Counted from the first letter of the stretch, positions 1-7,197 are shown. The stretch: 7,508 nt of DNA from an uncultured Selenomonadaceae bacterium (GCA_905233325.1 CAJODU010000126.1:6345-13852), one strand, 5' to 3'. The notes: generated from the sequence alone by a model not told the origin. A program made the numbers and translations.

Positions 1-800
1 AGGCTTAAATGGAGACCAAACCACTCAGGCGATCCTTTGCCGGCTGTAAGTGCCGCAAGCGTCGGGACGAACATTACTGCACTCAATCCGACCGCCAGAA
101 TGATAATCAACAGTACCTTGCCCGTGAATCTCGACAAACTCTGCCAACGGAATGGAACTTCACTGAAGAAGGTATACTCCCAGACAGCGAACATTCCCAT
201 AAACATCGCCGCAATCAGCCCCGTGTACCAGTTGAAGATTATCGCCAGTGCCGTCGTCACCGTCAGAAAGGTTATATTATTCGTTGTGCGTAACTTGTGC
301 ACACCAAGCAGCATAAGCGGCAGCATATAGACAGGATCCAGCCACATCAGGTTGACAATCTGCTGGACGTTGTAATTCATCAACCCGTAGCCCGTTGACA
401 TCAGGAGAACCGCCCAAGTGTCTAACTTGTGATTAAATCTGTGTTCAAGGTAATAGCACATCGCCGCGGACGACAGGCTCAACTTCAGCAGGACAACTAT
501 ATCATAGAAGGCGTGGAGATCCTCCTGCTCAAAGAATATTATCAAAACATTCAAGGGTGAGAACAGGTAGTAGGTCATATTCGCCCACATATTCCCGCCC
601 AGGCTTTTGTCAAATGAAAACGTGGCTGAGGCTCCGTCCAGGAAGATATGCCGCAGGTAAGCGTAGAGATCTATATATTGAATCTCTCCGTCGCCGGCAA
701 TGAAACTCTTTCCGCCGAAGGGTGCAAAGCCTTCAACCGCCATTAAACCCAATATTATCAGTGCGGTTACAGCGAAGGCTGCCGTTACATTTCTCATCAT
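1..800 (-). CDS. YfhO-family polytopic membrane protein, N-terminal part (runs off the left edge)
   Basis: Translating the minus strand from the ATG at 800 gives 266 uninterrupted codons to the window edge. The product starts with a membrane segment (about residues 5-22). A periplasm-side loop follows with the order GDGEIQYIDLYAYLR, then SLGGNMWANMTYYLFSPLN (about 67-84), LKLSLSSAAMCYYLE (about 105-119), WLDPVYMLPLMLLG (about 153-166) and NWYTGLIAAMF (about 190-200). This pattern of an early acidic loop, a glycine-rich YYL.SP.N motif and a W.DP...LPL..LG helix is characteristic of the YfhO family. Those are GT-C-like membrane glycosyltransferases of roughly 800-900 residues, implicated in decorating teichoic acids and other surface polymers from lipid-linked sugars; the target here is not visible. 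The ATG at 800 is preceded by GAGG 12 nt away, and an in-frame TAA just upstream excludes a longer start; the next codon is also ATG. It begins 29 bp after the phytase stop, so it is probably the next gene of that operon. Confidence 0.85.
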   Translation of the reverse strand, partial: MMRNVTAAFAVTALIILGLMAVEGFAPFGGKSFIAGDGEIQYIDLYAYLRHIFLDGASATFSFDKSLGGNMWANMTYYLFSPLNVLIIFFEQEDLHAFYDIVVLLKLSLSSAAMCYYLEHRFNHKLDTWAVLLMSTGYGLMNYNVQQIVNLMWLDPVYMLPLMLLGVHKLRTTNNITFLTVTTALAIIFNWYTGLIAAMFMGMFAVWEYTFFSEVPFRWQSLSRFTGKVLLIIILAVGLSAVMFVPTLAALTAGKGSPEWFGLHLS

Positions 801-829
801 TGATTGACATTACCTCAATCTACTAAATA

Positions 830-1685
830 TCAACTGCGCTTACCCAACCACTCGCTCCAACTGACGGCGAAGTTTGAGTCCCTTTGCTCTTTGACATATT
901 GATAGAATTGCCGCAATCTCTCTGCCCTTGTGCGATTCTGTTCGGAATACCAATCTTCACCGCTGCTGACTGCCAATAAATCAGAGCCGCCGAGTGAATG
1001 TTGACGCTTGACTATCTCCTCAAGCCAAGTCAGGATAAGTCAAAATATCGTAGAAGACCAGGAAGGTGGTGGTTCTGCCGTGACCGGCTTGGCAGTGGAA
1101 GTGCAGCCAATGCTTTTGCGGCAATGAGAGGTAGAACTTGATAAAATCGTCAACTACAGCGGGGTCAGGGAAAACCATATCCGCAGCAGAGAAACGAATA
1201 TATTTGAATCCTGTGCTTTCCGCAGCGTGCCTTTCGTTTTGCACCTTTTCGATCGGCATAGTCAACTTTGAGAACTCTGCCTCGTCCTGCTTGCCGAGCG
1301 GCACAAATTCCACCTGCTTGCCGAGGATTGACGAGAGCCTGTCTTTTTCATCTTGCTCAATCTCACTGACAGACTTGCCAAAGTTCGCGTGGTTATGCTC
1401 CTCGTGCCAGCTTATAGGCACACCGTTGGCAAAACCGTGAGACTCTTGGCGCAGATCCACAAGATATATGGGTGTCTTTGACAAAGCCTCGTCTCTGAGA
1501 ACCTCGTAAAGCAAAGACAGGCTCTTTGAAGAAGGCTGGGCACTTGCGGAGGTTGTGGAGGAAGTGACGCGGAAGTTGCGGACACGAGTCACGTCCCACC
1601 CGTCAAGCCGCCAGGTAGCCTCTGCAGAGGGAGCTAAAATCACGAACATCAAAATCAATGTAAGTACGGTTGCAAGCCTTGCCAT
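830..1685 (-). pseudogene. Secreted PTP-like (cysteine) phytase, frameshifted near 1020-1024
   Basis: Inositol-phosphate phosphatase of the PTP-like phytase family, exported across the inner membrane. Residues 1-23 are a signal peptide (MARL, hydrophobic core, probable cleavage after AEA). Residues 77-84 read DLRQESHG, a family signature. The active-site loop HCQAGHGRT lies at 197-205, with nucleophile Cys198 and phosphate-binding Arg204; Asp169 in AADMVFP is the likely general acid. The first frame stops at TGA 1020-1022 (221 codons), too early for the family. From CTT at 1022-1024 the next frame runs 64 codons to TGA 830-832 and encodes the expected C-terminal part: LEEIVKRQHSLGG, then RLRQFYQYVKEQR and WSEWLGKRS. 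This matches, from memory, the end of Selenomonas ruminantium PhyA. Loss of one CT from an ancestral GCTCTTGAG would explain the break and keep the alignment length. The start has a strong AGGGGGG site (1694-1700) 8 nt upstream. It lies 18 bp after the LCP gene. Sequence error is a real alternative to a true pseudogene. Confidence 0.85.
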
Positions 1686-1703
1686 TATCAGTTCCCCCCT
1701 GTA

Positions 1704-3140
1704 TCAACGCATTTTGCCGGCACCGTCGGAACGTGACGGCGGGGTATCATCATAGTCGTCGAAAGTTACGCCGGTATCATCGTTCTGAATACGGCTGTAG
1801 GTGCGAGTATCATTGCGGGAATCCACATCATCAGCAGTGCTGCTCTCGCGGCGTGTGTAGGTATTGCTGCGGCTTTCGCGGCCTTGCGAGGCCTCATTGC
1901 CGACACTCCTGCTGCTCTCGCTGCGGCTGTAATTTGAATTAGCCGAGGGGGTTCGGTCTGCGTTTATGCTTGAGCGGTTCTCAAAATAGTCGCCGTCACC
2001 ACTGTAGGACTGACGAGTATTGTTGTCGTAGGATTGACGGGTGTTGTCGCTGTAGGAACGCTCGCGAATATGGGCGCGGCTGTCCCTTATCTCGCTGCCG
2101 ATTGAATTATCGTAATCAGGCACATCAGCGGCATTTGAAGGAATGGAGCCTCTGTACTCGTTGGCGGCCTTCTCAAATCTCTCGCGGAGGGTTGGATCGA
2201 CGTGAATACCCAAGCTGTCGGCAATGGAAAGTCGGAGCATTTCAACGTCGGGAATCCAGTAACTGACGCCGTCAATATAAAGAGGCTTACCCGGCACCAT
2301 TTCCATATCAAGCCCATTCTTTTGGGCGTCCTTCAAGGCACCGGCGAGACCGAGTATCTGCCTGAAGGAGAGATCAGTCTGGACGGCGTCCATCAGCTCA
2401 CTGATAATGGCGGGAATCTTTGGGATAATCAATGGTGAGGTGAGTTTGTCCATACAAGCCGCCATAAACTCCTGCTGGCGGCGCACCCTGCCAATATCGC
2501 CCTCATCGTCACGGTAGCGGACATATGTCACGGCCTTATCACCGTCCATATGCTGCAGACCGGGGTAAATATCAATCACCAGGCCGCCGTTGTCGTCCCA
2601 GGGATCCTCATAGTACATACGTTTCTCAACATTAATATCAATGCCGCCGATAGCGTCAACCAGCCTGACAAATGAATTTGTATTGACGATAATATAGTGG
2701 TCGATGTCAATGCCGAGGAAGTTTTCGACGGTGGACTCTGCCAGCCTCTCACCGCCGTAAGCATAGGCGGCGTTGATTTTGTCGTAGCCGCGACCTTTGA
2801 TTTTGACACGGGTATCGCGTGGAATAGAGAGCAGAGCGGCGTGATCCGTGTGAGGGTCAAGAGTGGCTATCATTAGGGTATCAGACCGCCCGACGTCATC
2901 GGCACGCTCATCAACGCCCATTATCATAACCGTTGTCTTGTCCTCTGTTTTGATTAAGCCTTCCTCTTCAAGCACTTCTACTATCTTCTTTTCGGGGTTT
3001 GTTTTCTTATCAAAACTTGATGAAGCAAACATGGCACCGGCGACTGCCGAACCGAGGAAACAAAATATCAAAAGAAGAACCGGCCAAATGCGCCGTTGTC
3101 TCTTCGGTTGATGCTGCTGCCGTGTCGTTGAATTTTCCAA
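1704..3140 (-). CDS. LytR-CpsA-Psr (LCP) family cell-envelope polymer ligase
   Basis: LCP proteins transfer polyprenyl-pyrophosphate-linked glycopolymers to peptidoglycan or other acceptors outside the inner membrane. The 478-residue product has a short basic cytoplasmic start (RQQHQPKRQRR), one membrane anchor at about 19-41, and an LCP domain at about 70-235. Visible family motifs are MGVDER (74-79), GRSDTLM (84-90), LLSIPRDTRV (103-112), YDKINAAYAYGG (119-130), AIGGIDI (163-169), YVRYRDDEGDIGRVRRQQ (206-223). The conserved Arg/Asp residues that bind the pyrophosphate are therefore present. Residues ~335-478 form an unusual Ser/Arg/Asp/Asn-rich, low-complexity tail. The start is TTG at 3138-3140, supported by AAGAAGGTG about 5-7 nt upstream; no in-frame ATG fits the anchor better. 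Its own strong promoter lies 55 bp upstream. Phytase and YfhO genes follow in the same direction. Confidence 0.92.
   Translation of the reverse strand: MENSTTRQQHQPKRQRRIWPVLLLIFCFLGSAVAGAMFASSSFDKKTNPEKKIVEVLEEEGLIKTEDKTTVMIMGVDERADDVGRSDTLMIATLDPHTDHAALLSIPRDTRVKIKGRGYDKINAAYAYGGERLAESTVENFLGIDIDHYIIVNTNSFVRLVDAIGGIDINVEKRMYYEDPWDDNGGLVIDIYPGLQHMDGDKAVTYVRYRDDEGDIGRVRRQQEFMAACMDKLTSPLIIPKIPAIISELMDAVQTDLSFRQILGLAGALKDAQKNGLDMEMVPGKPLYIDGVSYWIPDVEMLRLSIADSLGIHVDPTLRERFEKAANEYRGSIPSNAADVPDYDNSIGSEIRDSRAHIRERSYSDNTRQSYDNNTRQSYSGDGDYFENRSSINADRTPSANSNYSRSESSRSVGNEASQGRESRSNTYTRRESSTADDVDSRNDTRTYSRIQNDDTGVTFDDYDDTPPSRSDGAGKMR
2004..2057 (-). repeat. 24-bp imperfect tandem repeat inside the LCP tail
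   Basis: On the plus strand the word GTAGGA recurs at 2004, 2028 and 2052, an exact 24-bp period; the first two units also share the following TGACG and GTTGT words. On the coding strand the repeat specifies eight-residue units (SYSDNTRQ, SYDNNTRQ, then SYSGDGDY) at residues ~362-385 of the LCP protein. It is a short, in-frame array that could expand or contract without breaking the gene. Confidence 0.7.
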
Positions 3141-3171
3141 TAAAGCACCTTCTTCACTTAAACCTTAATTC

Positions 3172-3200
3172 ATTATAAAGCCTTATTCAAGATAGTGCAA
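3172..3200 (-). promoter_or_regulatory. Sigma-A promoter of the LCP operon
   Basis: Reading the minus strand, TTGCAC (3195-3200) and a perfect TATAAT (3172-3177) are separated by exactly 17 bp. It lies 32 bp upstream of the TTG start of the LCP gene and is the best candidate promoter for LCP, phytase and YfhO. This makes the LCP operon separable from the upstream UPF0756 gene. Confidence 0.75.
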
Positions 3201-3251
3201 GAGCAAAATAAAAAAGTAGAGGAGTCGGAGCTTGTCCATAGTCGGTCTTTT

Positions 3252-3719
3252 TTATTGAAAACGGGCAAATAATGACATAACAAAATAAGTAAAACCTGCG
3301 GCAATTAAAGGACCAACGGCAATACCCTTGAAGAAAAATACTCCTGCCATTGTACCGACGAGCAAAGCGGGAATAACATGAGGATTATTTTGCATAAGCG
3401 GCACACCGGCACCACCTGCTATAGCCGCCAAGAGTCCCGCCGTTATTCCGACCAATCCAATCGGCGTTTTGAATGAATCAATCATATCAGAGAGAGTAAC
3501 CGTCCCATCAGCAATGGGAATCAACACCGCCGCCGTCAAAACAATTATACCAAGATTTAGTCCGTGTGTACCCATATATGCCATAATCGAAACATCAGCG
3601 AAAAGCTGGCTGCAAACCTTCAAAACCAAAACCAATATCGTAGCGTAGACAACGGTCATATTATGTCCGATGAAACTCAAAAGCAGAACTAATCCCAAAG
3701 TCAAATATTCACTGTACAA
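3252..3719 (-). CDS. UPF0756 (DUF441) family small membrane protein
   Basis: A 155-residue, very hydrophobic inner-membrane protein of the UPF0756/DUF441 (YtwI-like) family; the function of the family is unknown. Recognition rests on length (family about 150 residues), the start YLTLGLVLLLSFIGHN, the segment HGLNLGIIVLTAAVLIPIA (about 50-68), the DMIDSFKTPIGLVGITAGLL region (about 78-97) and the glycine-rich PHVIPALLVGTMAGVFFFKG segment (about 113-132). Four main membrane segments with short loops can be seen, and no enzymatic motif. The start is TTG at 3717-3719, chosen because AAGGAG lies 9 nt upstream (3729-3734). It shares direction with the LCP operon but is separated by 111 bp that contain a strong promoter, so a functional link is not implied. 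The opposite-strand gene at 3886 is divergent. Confidence 0.88.
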   Translation of the reverse strand: MYSEYLTLGLVLLLSFIGHNMTVVYATILVLVLKVCSQLFADVSIMAYMGTHGLNLGIIVLTAAVLIPIADGTVTLSDMIDSFKTPIGLVGITAGLLAAIAGGAGVPLMQNNPHVIPALLVGTMAGVFFFKGIAVGPLIAAGFTYFVMSLFARFQ

Positions 3720-3728
3720 AAAAATCGT

Positions 3729-3734
3729 CTCCTT
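3729..3734 (-). promoter_or_regulatory. Ribosome binding site that fixes the TTG start of UPF0756
   Basis: On the minus strand AAGGAG sits 9 nt before TTG 3717-3719. There is no ATG at this position, so this site is what decides the start. Confidence 0.75.
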
Positions 3735-3764
3735 GCTTGCACTATGCTGTAATATTTTCTAAAC

Positions 3765-3794
3765 GTATAACATTTTATCATATATGCCGCTCAA
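3765..3794 (-). promoter_or_regulatory. Possible promoter of the UPF0756 gene
   Basis: On the minus strand TTGAGC (3789-3794) and TTATAC (3765-3770) are 18 bp apart, about 45 bp upstream of the TTG start. An alternative -10 (TAAAAT) overlaps the region. The match is moderate and the surrounding DNA is AT-rich, so chance matches are likely. Confidence 0.35.
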
Positions 3795-3870
3795 AATCTA
3801 ACTATAGGCAGGATTTTTTTCAAATATGTAGAAATTTTGAAGTAAAAGTTTTGAAATGATGAGAACTGAT

Positions 3871-3878
3871 AGAGGGGG
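3871..3878 (+). promoter_or_regulatory. Ribosome binding site that decides the start of the 270-residue membrane protein
   Basis: AGAGGGGG lies 4 nt before ATG 3883 and 7 nt before ATG 3886. It falls inside the reading frame that would start at ATG 3856, so it argues for the shorter protein. Confidence 0.65.
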
Positions 3879-3885
3879 CGAAATG

Positions 3886-4698
3886 ATGGCAGATGTTGAT
3901 AATACTGATAAAACTGGCGATAAGAAAAAAAGGAAAAGTATAATTGCCTCTCTCGATTTAAAAAACTATAAAGCCAAGTATACTGACAGTTACGGTCTCG
4001 GCAAGCCTAATGAGGCTGATCTTGATAATTTTTTAATTGCTGAACCTGATCCTAAAAGTGAAGATAAAAAAGAATCAAAAAAAAATGTAGCGGAAAATAC
4101 TCAAAAAGTTGTTTCTGTTCCAACTATTTCCGCTGCTCCAACTACTTCCACAAATTCAAATATCAAGAATGAAATTCAGACGAGTGAGCCTGTTGTTGAT
4201 AAGACTACGATCAAGAAAACGTCAGAAATTCCTAAAACTACGGCTAATAGTGACAGTGATTTTGAGAGGCGCGTCAATGCTGAGGCTGATAATGATTTTT
4301 TTGATGATAAGCCCACTCAACAAACAAGCAATACATTTCATTCTAAAGAAATAAAGCCTAACCGCAAAATTAATATTCGTGAGCCTATTAAAGTCAACGT
4401 CCGGCATGAGATTAGAGACAGGACACAAGTGATTGAAGATATTGAGATTGAGTCTTCAGAGAAAAAGCCTGTCAGAAGAACTGAAACTTATGGTATAGTG
4501 CTGTCCGCCGTTGCTTTTATATATAGTATTTTCACCAAAGACAAGCCTTTACTGTTTTTCTCGGTGTCACTTCTGCTTTACTTATTACGTCCTGTTATCG
4601 CTGCACCCTTTGGAAAACACTCTCAATCCGTTCAAAATGCGATCAAAGGCTTTAGTATGGCTTTATTTTTCGGCTCAATATTTTTTATCTTCTTTTAG
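3886..4698 (+). CDS. Hypothetical protein: long disordered basic/acidic region plus three C-terminal membrane segments
   Basis: I do not recognise a characterised family. The 270-residue product from this start has a charged N-terminal region rich in Lys, Asp, Thr and Ser (about 1-195) with low-complexity stretches (KKKRKS, KSEDKKESKK, many Thr/Ser/Pro) that look disordered. A compact C-terminal region follows with three membrane segments, roughly YGIVLSAVAFIYSIF, LLFFSVSLLLYLL and MALFFGSIFFIFF. The second ends in RPVIAAPFGK before an amphipathic linker. The two-helix, Pro-linker, third-helix arrangement vaguely recalls small SxtJ-type membrane proteins, but this is weak. I chose ATG 3886 because AGAGGGGG (3871-3878) is 7 nt upstream; an ATG at 3883 is also possible, while the farther ATG at 3856 has no ribosome site. 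The next gene starts 30 bp downstream with no terminator between, so the two are probably co-transcribed. A membrane anchor or scaffold for the downstream enzyme is an inference only. Confidence 0.75.
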   Translation: MADVDNTDKTGDKKKRKSIIASLDLKNYKAKYTDSYGLGKPNEADLDNFLIAEPDPKSEDKKESKKNVAENTQKVVSVPTISAAPTTSTNSNIKNEIQTSEPVVDKTTIKKTSEIPKTTANSDSDFERRVNAEADNDFFDDKPTQQTSNTFHSKEIKPNRKINIREPIKVNVRHEIRDRTQVIEDIEIESSEKKPVRRTETYGIVLSAVAFIYSIFTKDKPLLFFSVSLLLYLLRPVIAAPFGKHSQSVQNAIKGFSMALFFGSIFFIFF

Positions 4699-4728
4699 TG
4701 AATTATTAAATTTTAAGGATATGGTGAA

Positions 4729-7188
4729 GTGAGAAGGCAAATTCAAAAGAAACTGCTTGCAGCAATCAAAAATATCTATCAAAATATAAAACCTGAATCA
4801 AATGAAGAATTAATTCAAAATTTACAGACTATAAAAAATATTTTCAAGGAAGAATTGTCAGAAGGTCGCTTTCAATTCTATTCTGAGCAGTTAGATGGAG
4901 TGATCTTAGCAGTTGCACAATTTTCTCAAGAAAGTGATATATCAGCAAAGTCGGAAATGTACAATCTTAGCAAAGATTTACTGAAATATATTTTTGCTGA
5001 ACTTGTCAAGGAAAAAGGAATCAAGAAGGATATAGTATTCCTACCGTACAAGGCGTCAATGTGGGATTCTCTGGAAAGCATCTGGCAGGCTGCCTGTGAA
5101 GATAAAGAGCATTGCAATGCTTATGTGATACCCATTCCATATGCTGATCGCAAGCCGGATCAAAGTGTAGCGGCGTGGCATTGTGAAGCAGATCTCTATC
5201 CAAAATATGTGCCCGTCTTGGACTATAGAAAAATTGATCTTGCAGAAATGCACCCCGACATAATTTTCATTCATAATCCTTATGATAATTACAATGCTCT
5301 CACTTCTGTGGATTCACAATATTATTCTGACGAATTGAAAAAATGTACCGATAAGTTGATATATGTGCCTTATTTTGTTACTCAAGATATAAAACCAGGT
5401 GATGAGGAGCGCGAAGAGTTTATATCAAATCTTATAACCACTCAAGCTGTACTCAATGCTGACTTGGTTGTGGTGCAATCCGAGAATATAAGGCAAGTTT
5501 ATATAAATGTCCTGCTGAAATATTCGACGCAAAAGGATCGAAGATATTGGGAGCAGCGAATAGTTGGCTTGGGCTCACCGAAGTATGATAAGGTGTTATC
5601 CGTCAGTAAAGATGATGTCAGTATACCTAAGGAATGGCTTAAAATCATTCAGAAATCGGATAAAACTTGGAAGAAAATAATATTTTATAATATTGGTTTG
5701 TCTCCTATGCTGAAATGGAAAGAGTCCTTATTGAATAAAATGGAAGATGATTTCCGTATATTCAAAGAGTATAGTGATGATGTTGCATTGCTGTGGCGCC
5801 CTCACCCGCTATTATCAGCAACTATGTCAGGAATGTTGCCTGAATTGCAGAAAAGATATGAAGATATTCTTGCAAGGTATAAATCAGAAGGCTGGGGAAT
5901 TTATGACGACACAGCCGACTTGAATCGTGCAATGGTTATCAGTGATGCATATTTCGGTGACGGCAGTTCCGTCTTACGGTTATATGAAATTACCGGCAAG
6001 CCGATAATGTATCACGATATTAAACTTTCTGCTGCATTAACAAAAATGTTCAGAATAAATGTTGCTTATTATGAAAATAATCAGATATGGTGTACTGCAC
6101 TTTATGATCCATATCTCTATAAGATAGATCTTGAAACTAAAGAGATTTTTGAAGTAACTTCCATCTTGGAGGAAAATGATCCTCTTGATTATAATTTTAG
6201 GATATTGTCGTATAAAGAATCTTTTATATTTATACAATCGAATACTAATATTTTGATAGTAATGAATCGCAATACCTTTCAAAAGACAAAATATAAAATT
6301 CCGTTTGAAATAGAAAATATATTAAAATTTTCTCCAAAATTTGCAAATACTTTGATATACAATGATATACTTTACATTTTCGGTCTTAATTACAGAGGAA
6401 TAATAAAATTTGATTTACTTACTAAAAAATTTTCATTGATAGATGATTTTTTGAAAAACTTGAAAATCACCAACCATAATGAAAAATTTTGTATTTATGA
6501 TTACATTAAAATTAATGATAAAGTTTATCTTCCTATGTTAAATAGTAATGCCGTGCTTGAGCTATCACTTAAAGATGACAAAACTAAAATACATTATGTC
6601 GGTGATGAGAAACAGAGATACATATCCGGCACTTTGGACGGTAACAATATTTGGTTAGCTCCACGTGATGCAAAAACAGGAGACATAATTAAATGGAATT
6701 TTAAGGATAATATCGTAAAGCAATATGAAAATCCTCTTAAAAAAGAAGAAACTTTACCGGCAAATTTATTTGATAAAATTTTAAAAGCAGGAAAATCTAT
6801 CATCATAATGTCTCTGAGAGATATAGATACTAATCTGGAAATAAATCTTGAAACAGAAGAAATAGCGATCTTTAATGATATTTGTAATGCTCAATTCTCT
6901 TTCGGTGCAAAATATCCTTGTATAAATTTGCAGGATAGCAAGATCACTTATATTGATGGTTTTAATTTAGTCAAATATGATTTTGAATCTAAGAAAGTGG
7001 AAAAAATATCCTTGAAGCCCACAGAAAGTATTATGAAAAGGATTGCCGAAGGGCAGACAGATAAACTTAAATTTATATTTAAACCTATGCAGAACGGTAA
7101 TTCAAGCGTTTATATTGAACAATCAAAATTAAATCTTCACCACTTAATAGAATACTTGCCAAATGCGCCGGAAAGCCCCTTGCTTTAG
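4729..7188 (+). CDS. CDP-glycerol glycerophosphotransferase-like protein fused to a probable seven-bladed beta-propeller
   Basis: An 819-residue cytoplasmic protein without signal peptide or membrane segments. Residues ~1-100 are helical. Residues ~100-435 resemble the two-Rossmann-domain glycerophosphotransferases of teichoic-acid synthesis (TagB/TagF-like): KKIIFYNIGLSPML (315-328), the RPHP motif in LLWRPHPLL (354-362), and SDAYFGDGSSVLRLYEITGK (405-424), equivalent to the family's SD...DYSS...D motif. The first-domain WHG.PLK motif of TagF is not seen; YVPYFV (212-217) stands at about that place, so the donor and the reaction are uncertain. Residues ~450-762 hold seven similar beta-rich units starting near 452, 497, 545, 597, 639, 688 and 737, with words such as YKIDLETKEIFEV, IKFDLLTKKFSLI and VKYDFESKKVEKI; this fits a seven-bladed propeller. 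The start is GTG at 4729 with AAGGA 9 nt upstream; the next in-frame ATG is over 70 codons away. It follows the membrane protein by 30 bp. The second half is strikingly AT-rich. Confidence 0.8.
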   Translation: MRRQIQKKLLAAIKNIYQNIKPESNEELIQNLQTIKNIFKEELSEGRFQFYSEQLDGVILAVAQFSQESDISAKSEMYNLSKDLLKYIFAELVKEKGIKKDIVFLPYKASMWDSLESIWQAACEDKEHCNAYVIPIPYADRKPDQSVAAWHCEADLYPKYVPVLDYRKIDLAEMHPDIIFIHNPYDNYNALTSVDSQYYSDELKKCTDKLIYVPYFVTQDIKPGDEEREEFISNLITTQAVLNADLVVVQSENIRQVYINVLLKYSTQKDRRYWEQRIVGLGSPKYDKVLSVSKDDVSIPKEWLKIIQKSDKTWKKIIFYNIGLSPMLKWKESLLNKMEDDFRIFKEYSDDVALLWRPHPLLSATMSGMLPELQKRYEDILARYKSEGWGIYDDTADLNRAMVISDAYFGDGSSVLRLYEITGKPIMYHDIKLSAALTKMFRINVAYYENNQIWCTALYDPYLYKIDLETKEIFEVTSILEENDPLDYNFRILSYKESFIFIQSNTNILIVMNRNTFQKTKYKIPFEIENILKFSPKFANTLIYNDILYIFGLNYRGIIKFDLLTKKFSLIDDFLKNLKITNHNEKFCIYDYIKINDKVYLPMLNSNAVLELSLKDDKTKIHYVGDEKQRYISGTLDGNNIWLAPRDAKTGDIIKWNFKDNIVKQYENPLKKEETLPANLFDKILKAGKSIIIMSLRDIDTNLEINLETEEIAIFNDICNAQFSFGAKYPCINLQDSKITYIDGFNLVKYDFESKKVEKISLKPTESIMKRIAEGQTDKLKFIFKPMQNGNSSVYIEQSKLNLHHLIEYLPNAPESPLL

Positions 7189-7197
7189 CTATGTTGG

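Noticed and set aside
9..330. Two overlapping plus-strand open frames
   Set aside because: They lie opposite the YfhO coding frame, which has a clear family pattern; their products are low-complexity and arginine-rich without any motif.
1015..1035. Programmed +1 frameshift in the phytase (prfB-like)
   Set aside because: The stop context is GCT TGA, where re-pairing after a +1 slip is poor, and there is no AGGGGG-type stimulator just upstream. A simple indel fits better.
1670..3111. Several open frames opposite or shifted within the LCP gene (for example 1670-1942, 1970-2266, 2863-3111 on the plus strand)
   Set aside because: They mirror the LCP reading frame, have Cys/Arg-rich nonsense composition and no credible ribosome sites.
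3205..3251. Terminator between UPF0756 and LCP
   Set aside because: On the minus strand A6G and CT6 flank the segment and a 3-bp GGA/TCC pairing lies inside, but no GC-rich stem directly precedes the T-run, so an intrinsic terminator is not supported.
3720..3855. Promoter for the plus-strand membrane protein gene in the divergent gap
   Set aside because: The gap is AT-rich and gives many partial -10 matches, but no -35/-10 pair with good spacing stands out. A 7-bp inverted repeat (TCAAAAT 3791-3797 and ATTTTGA 3834-3840) is too short and too far apart to call an operator.
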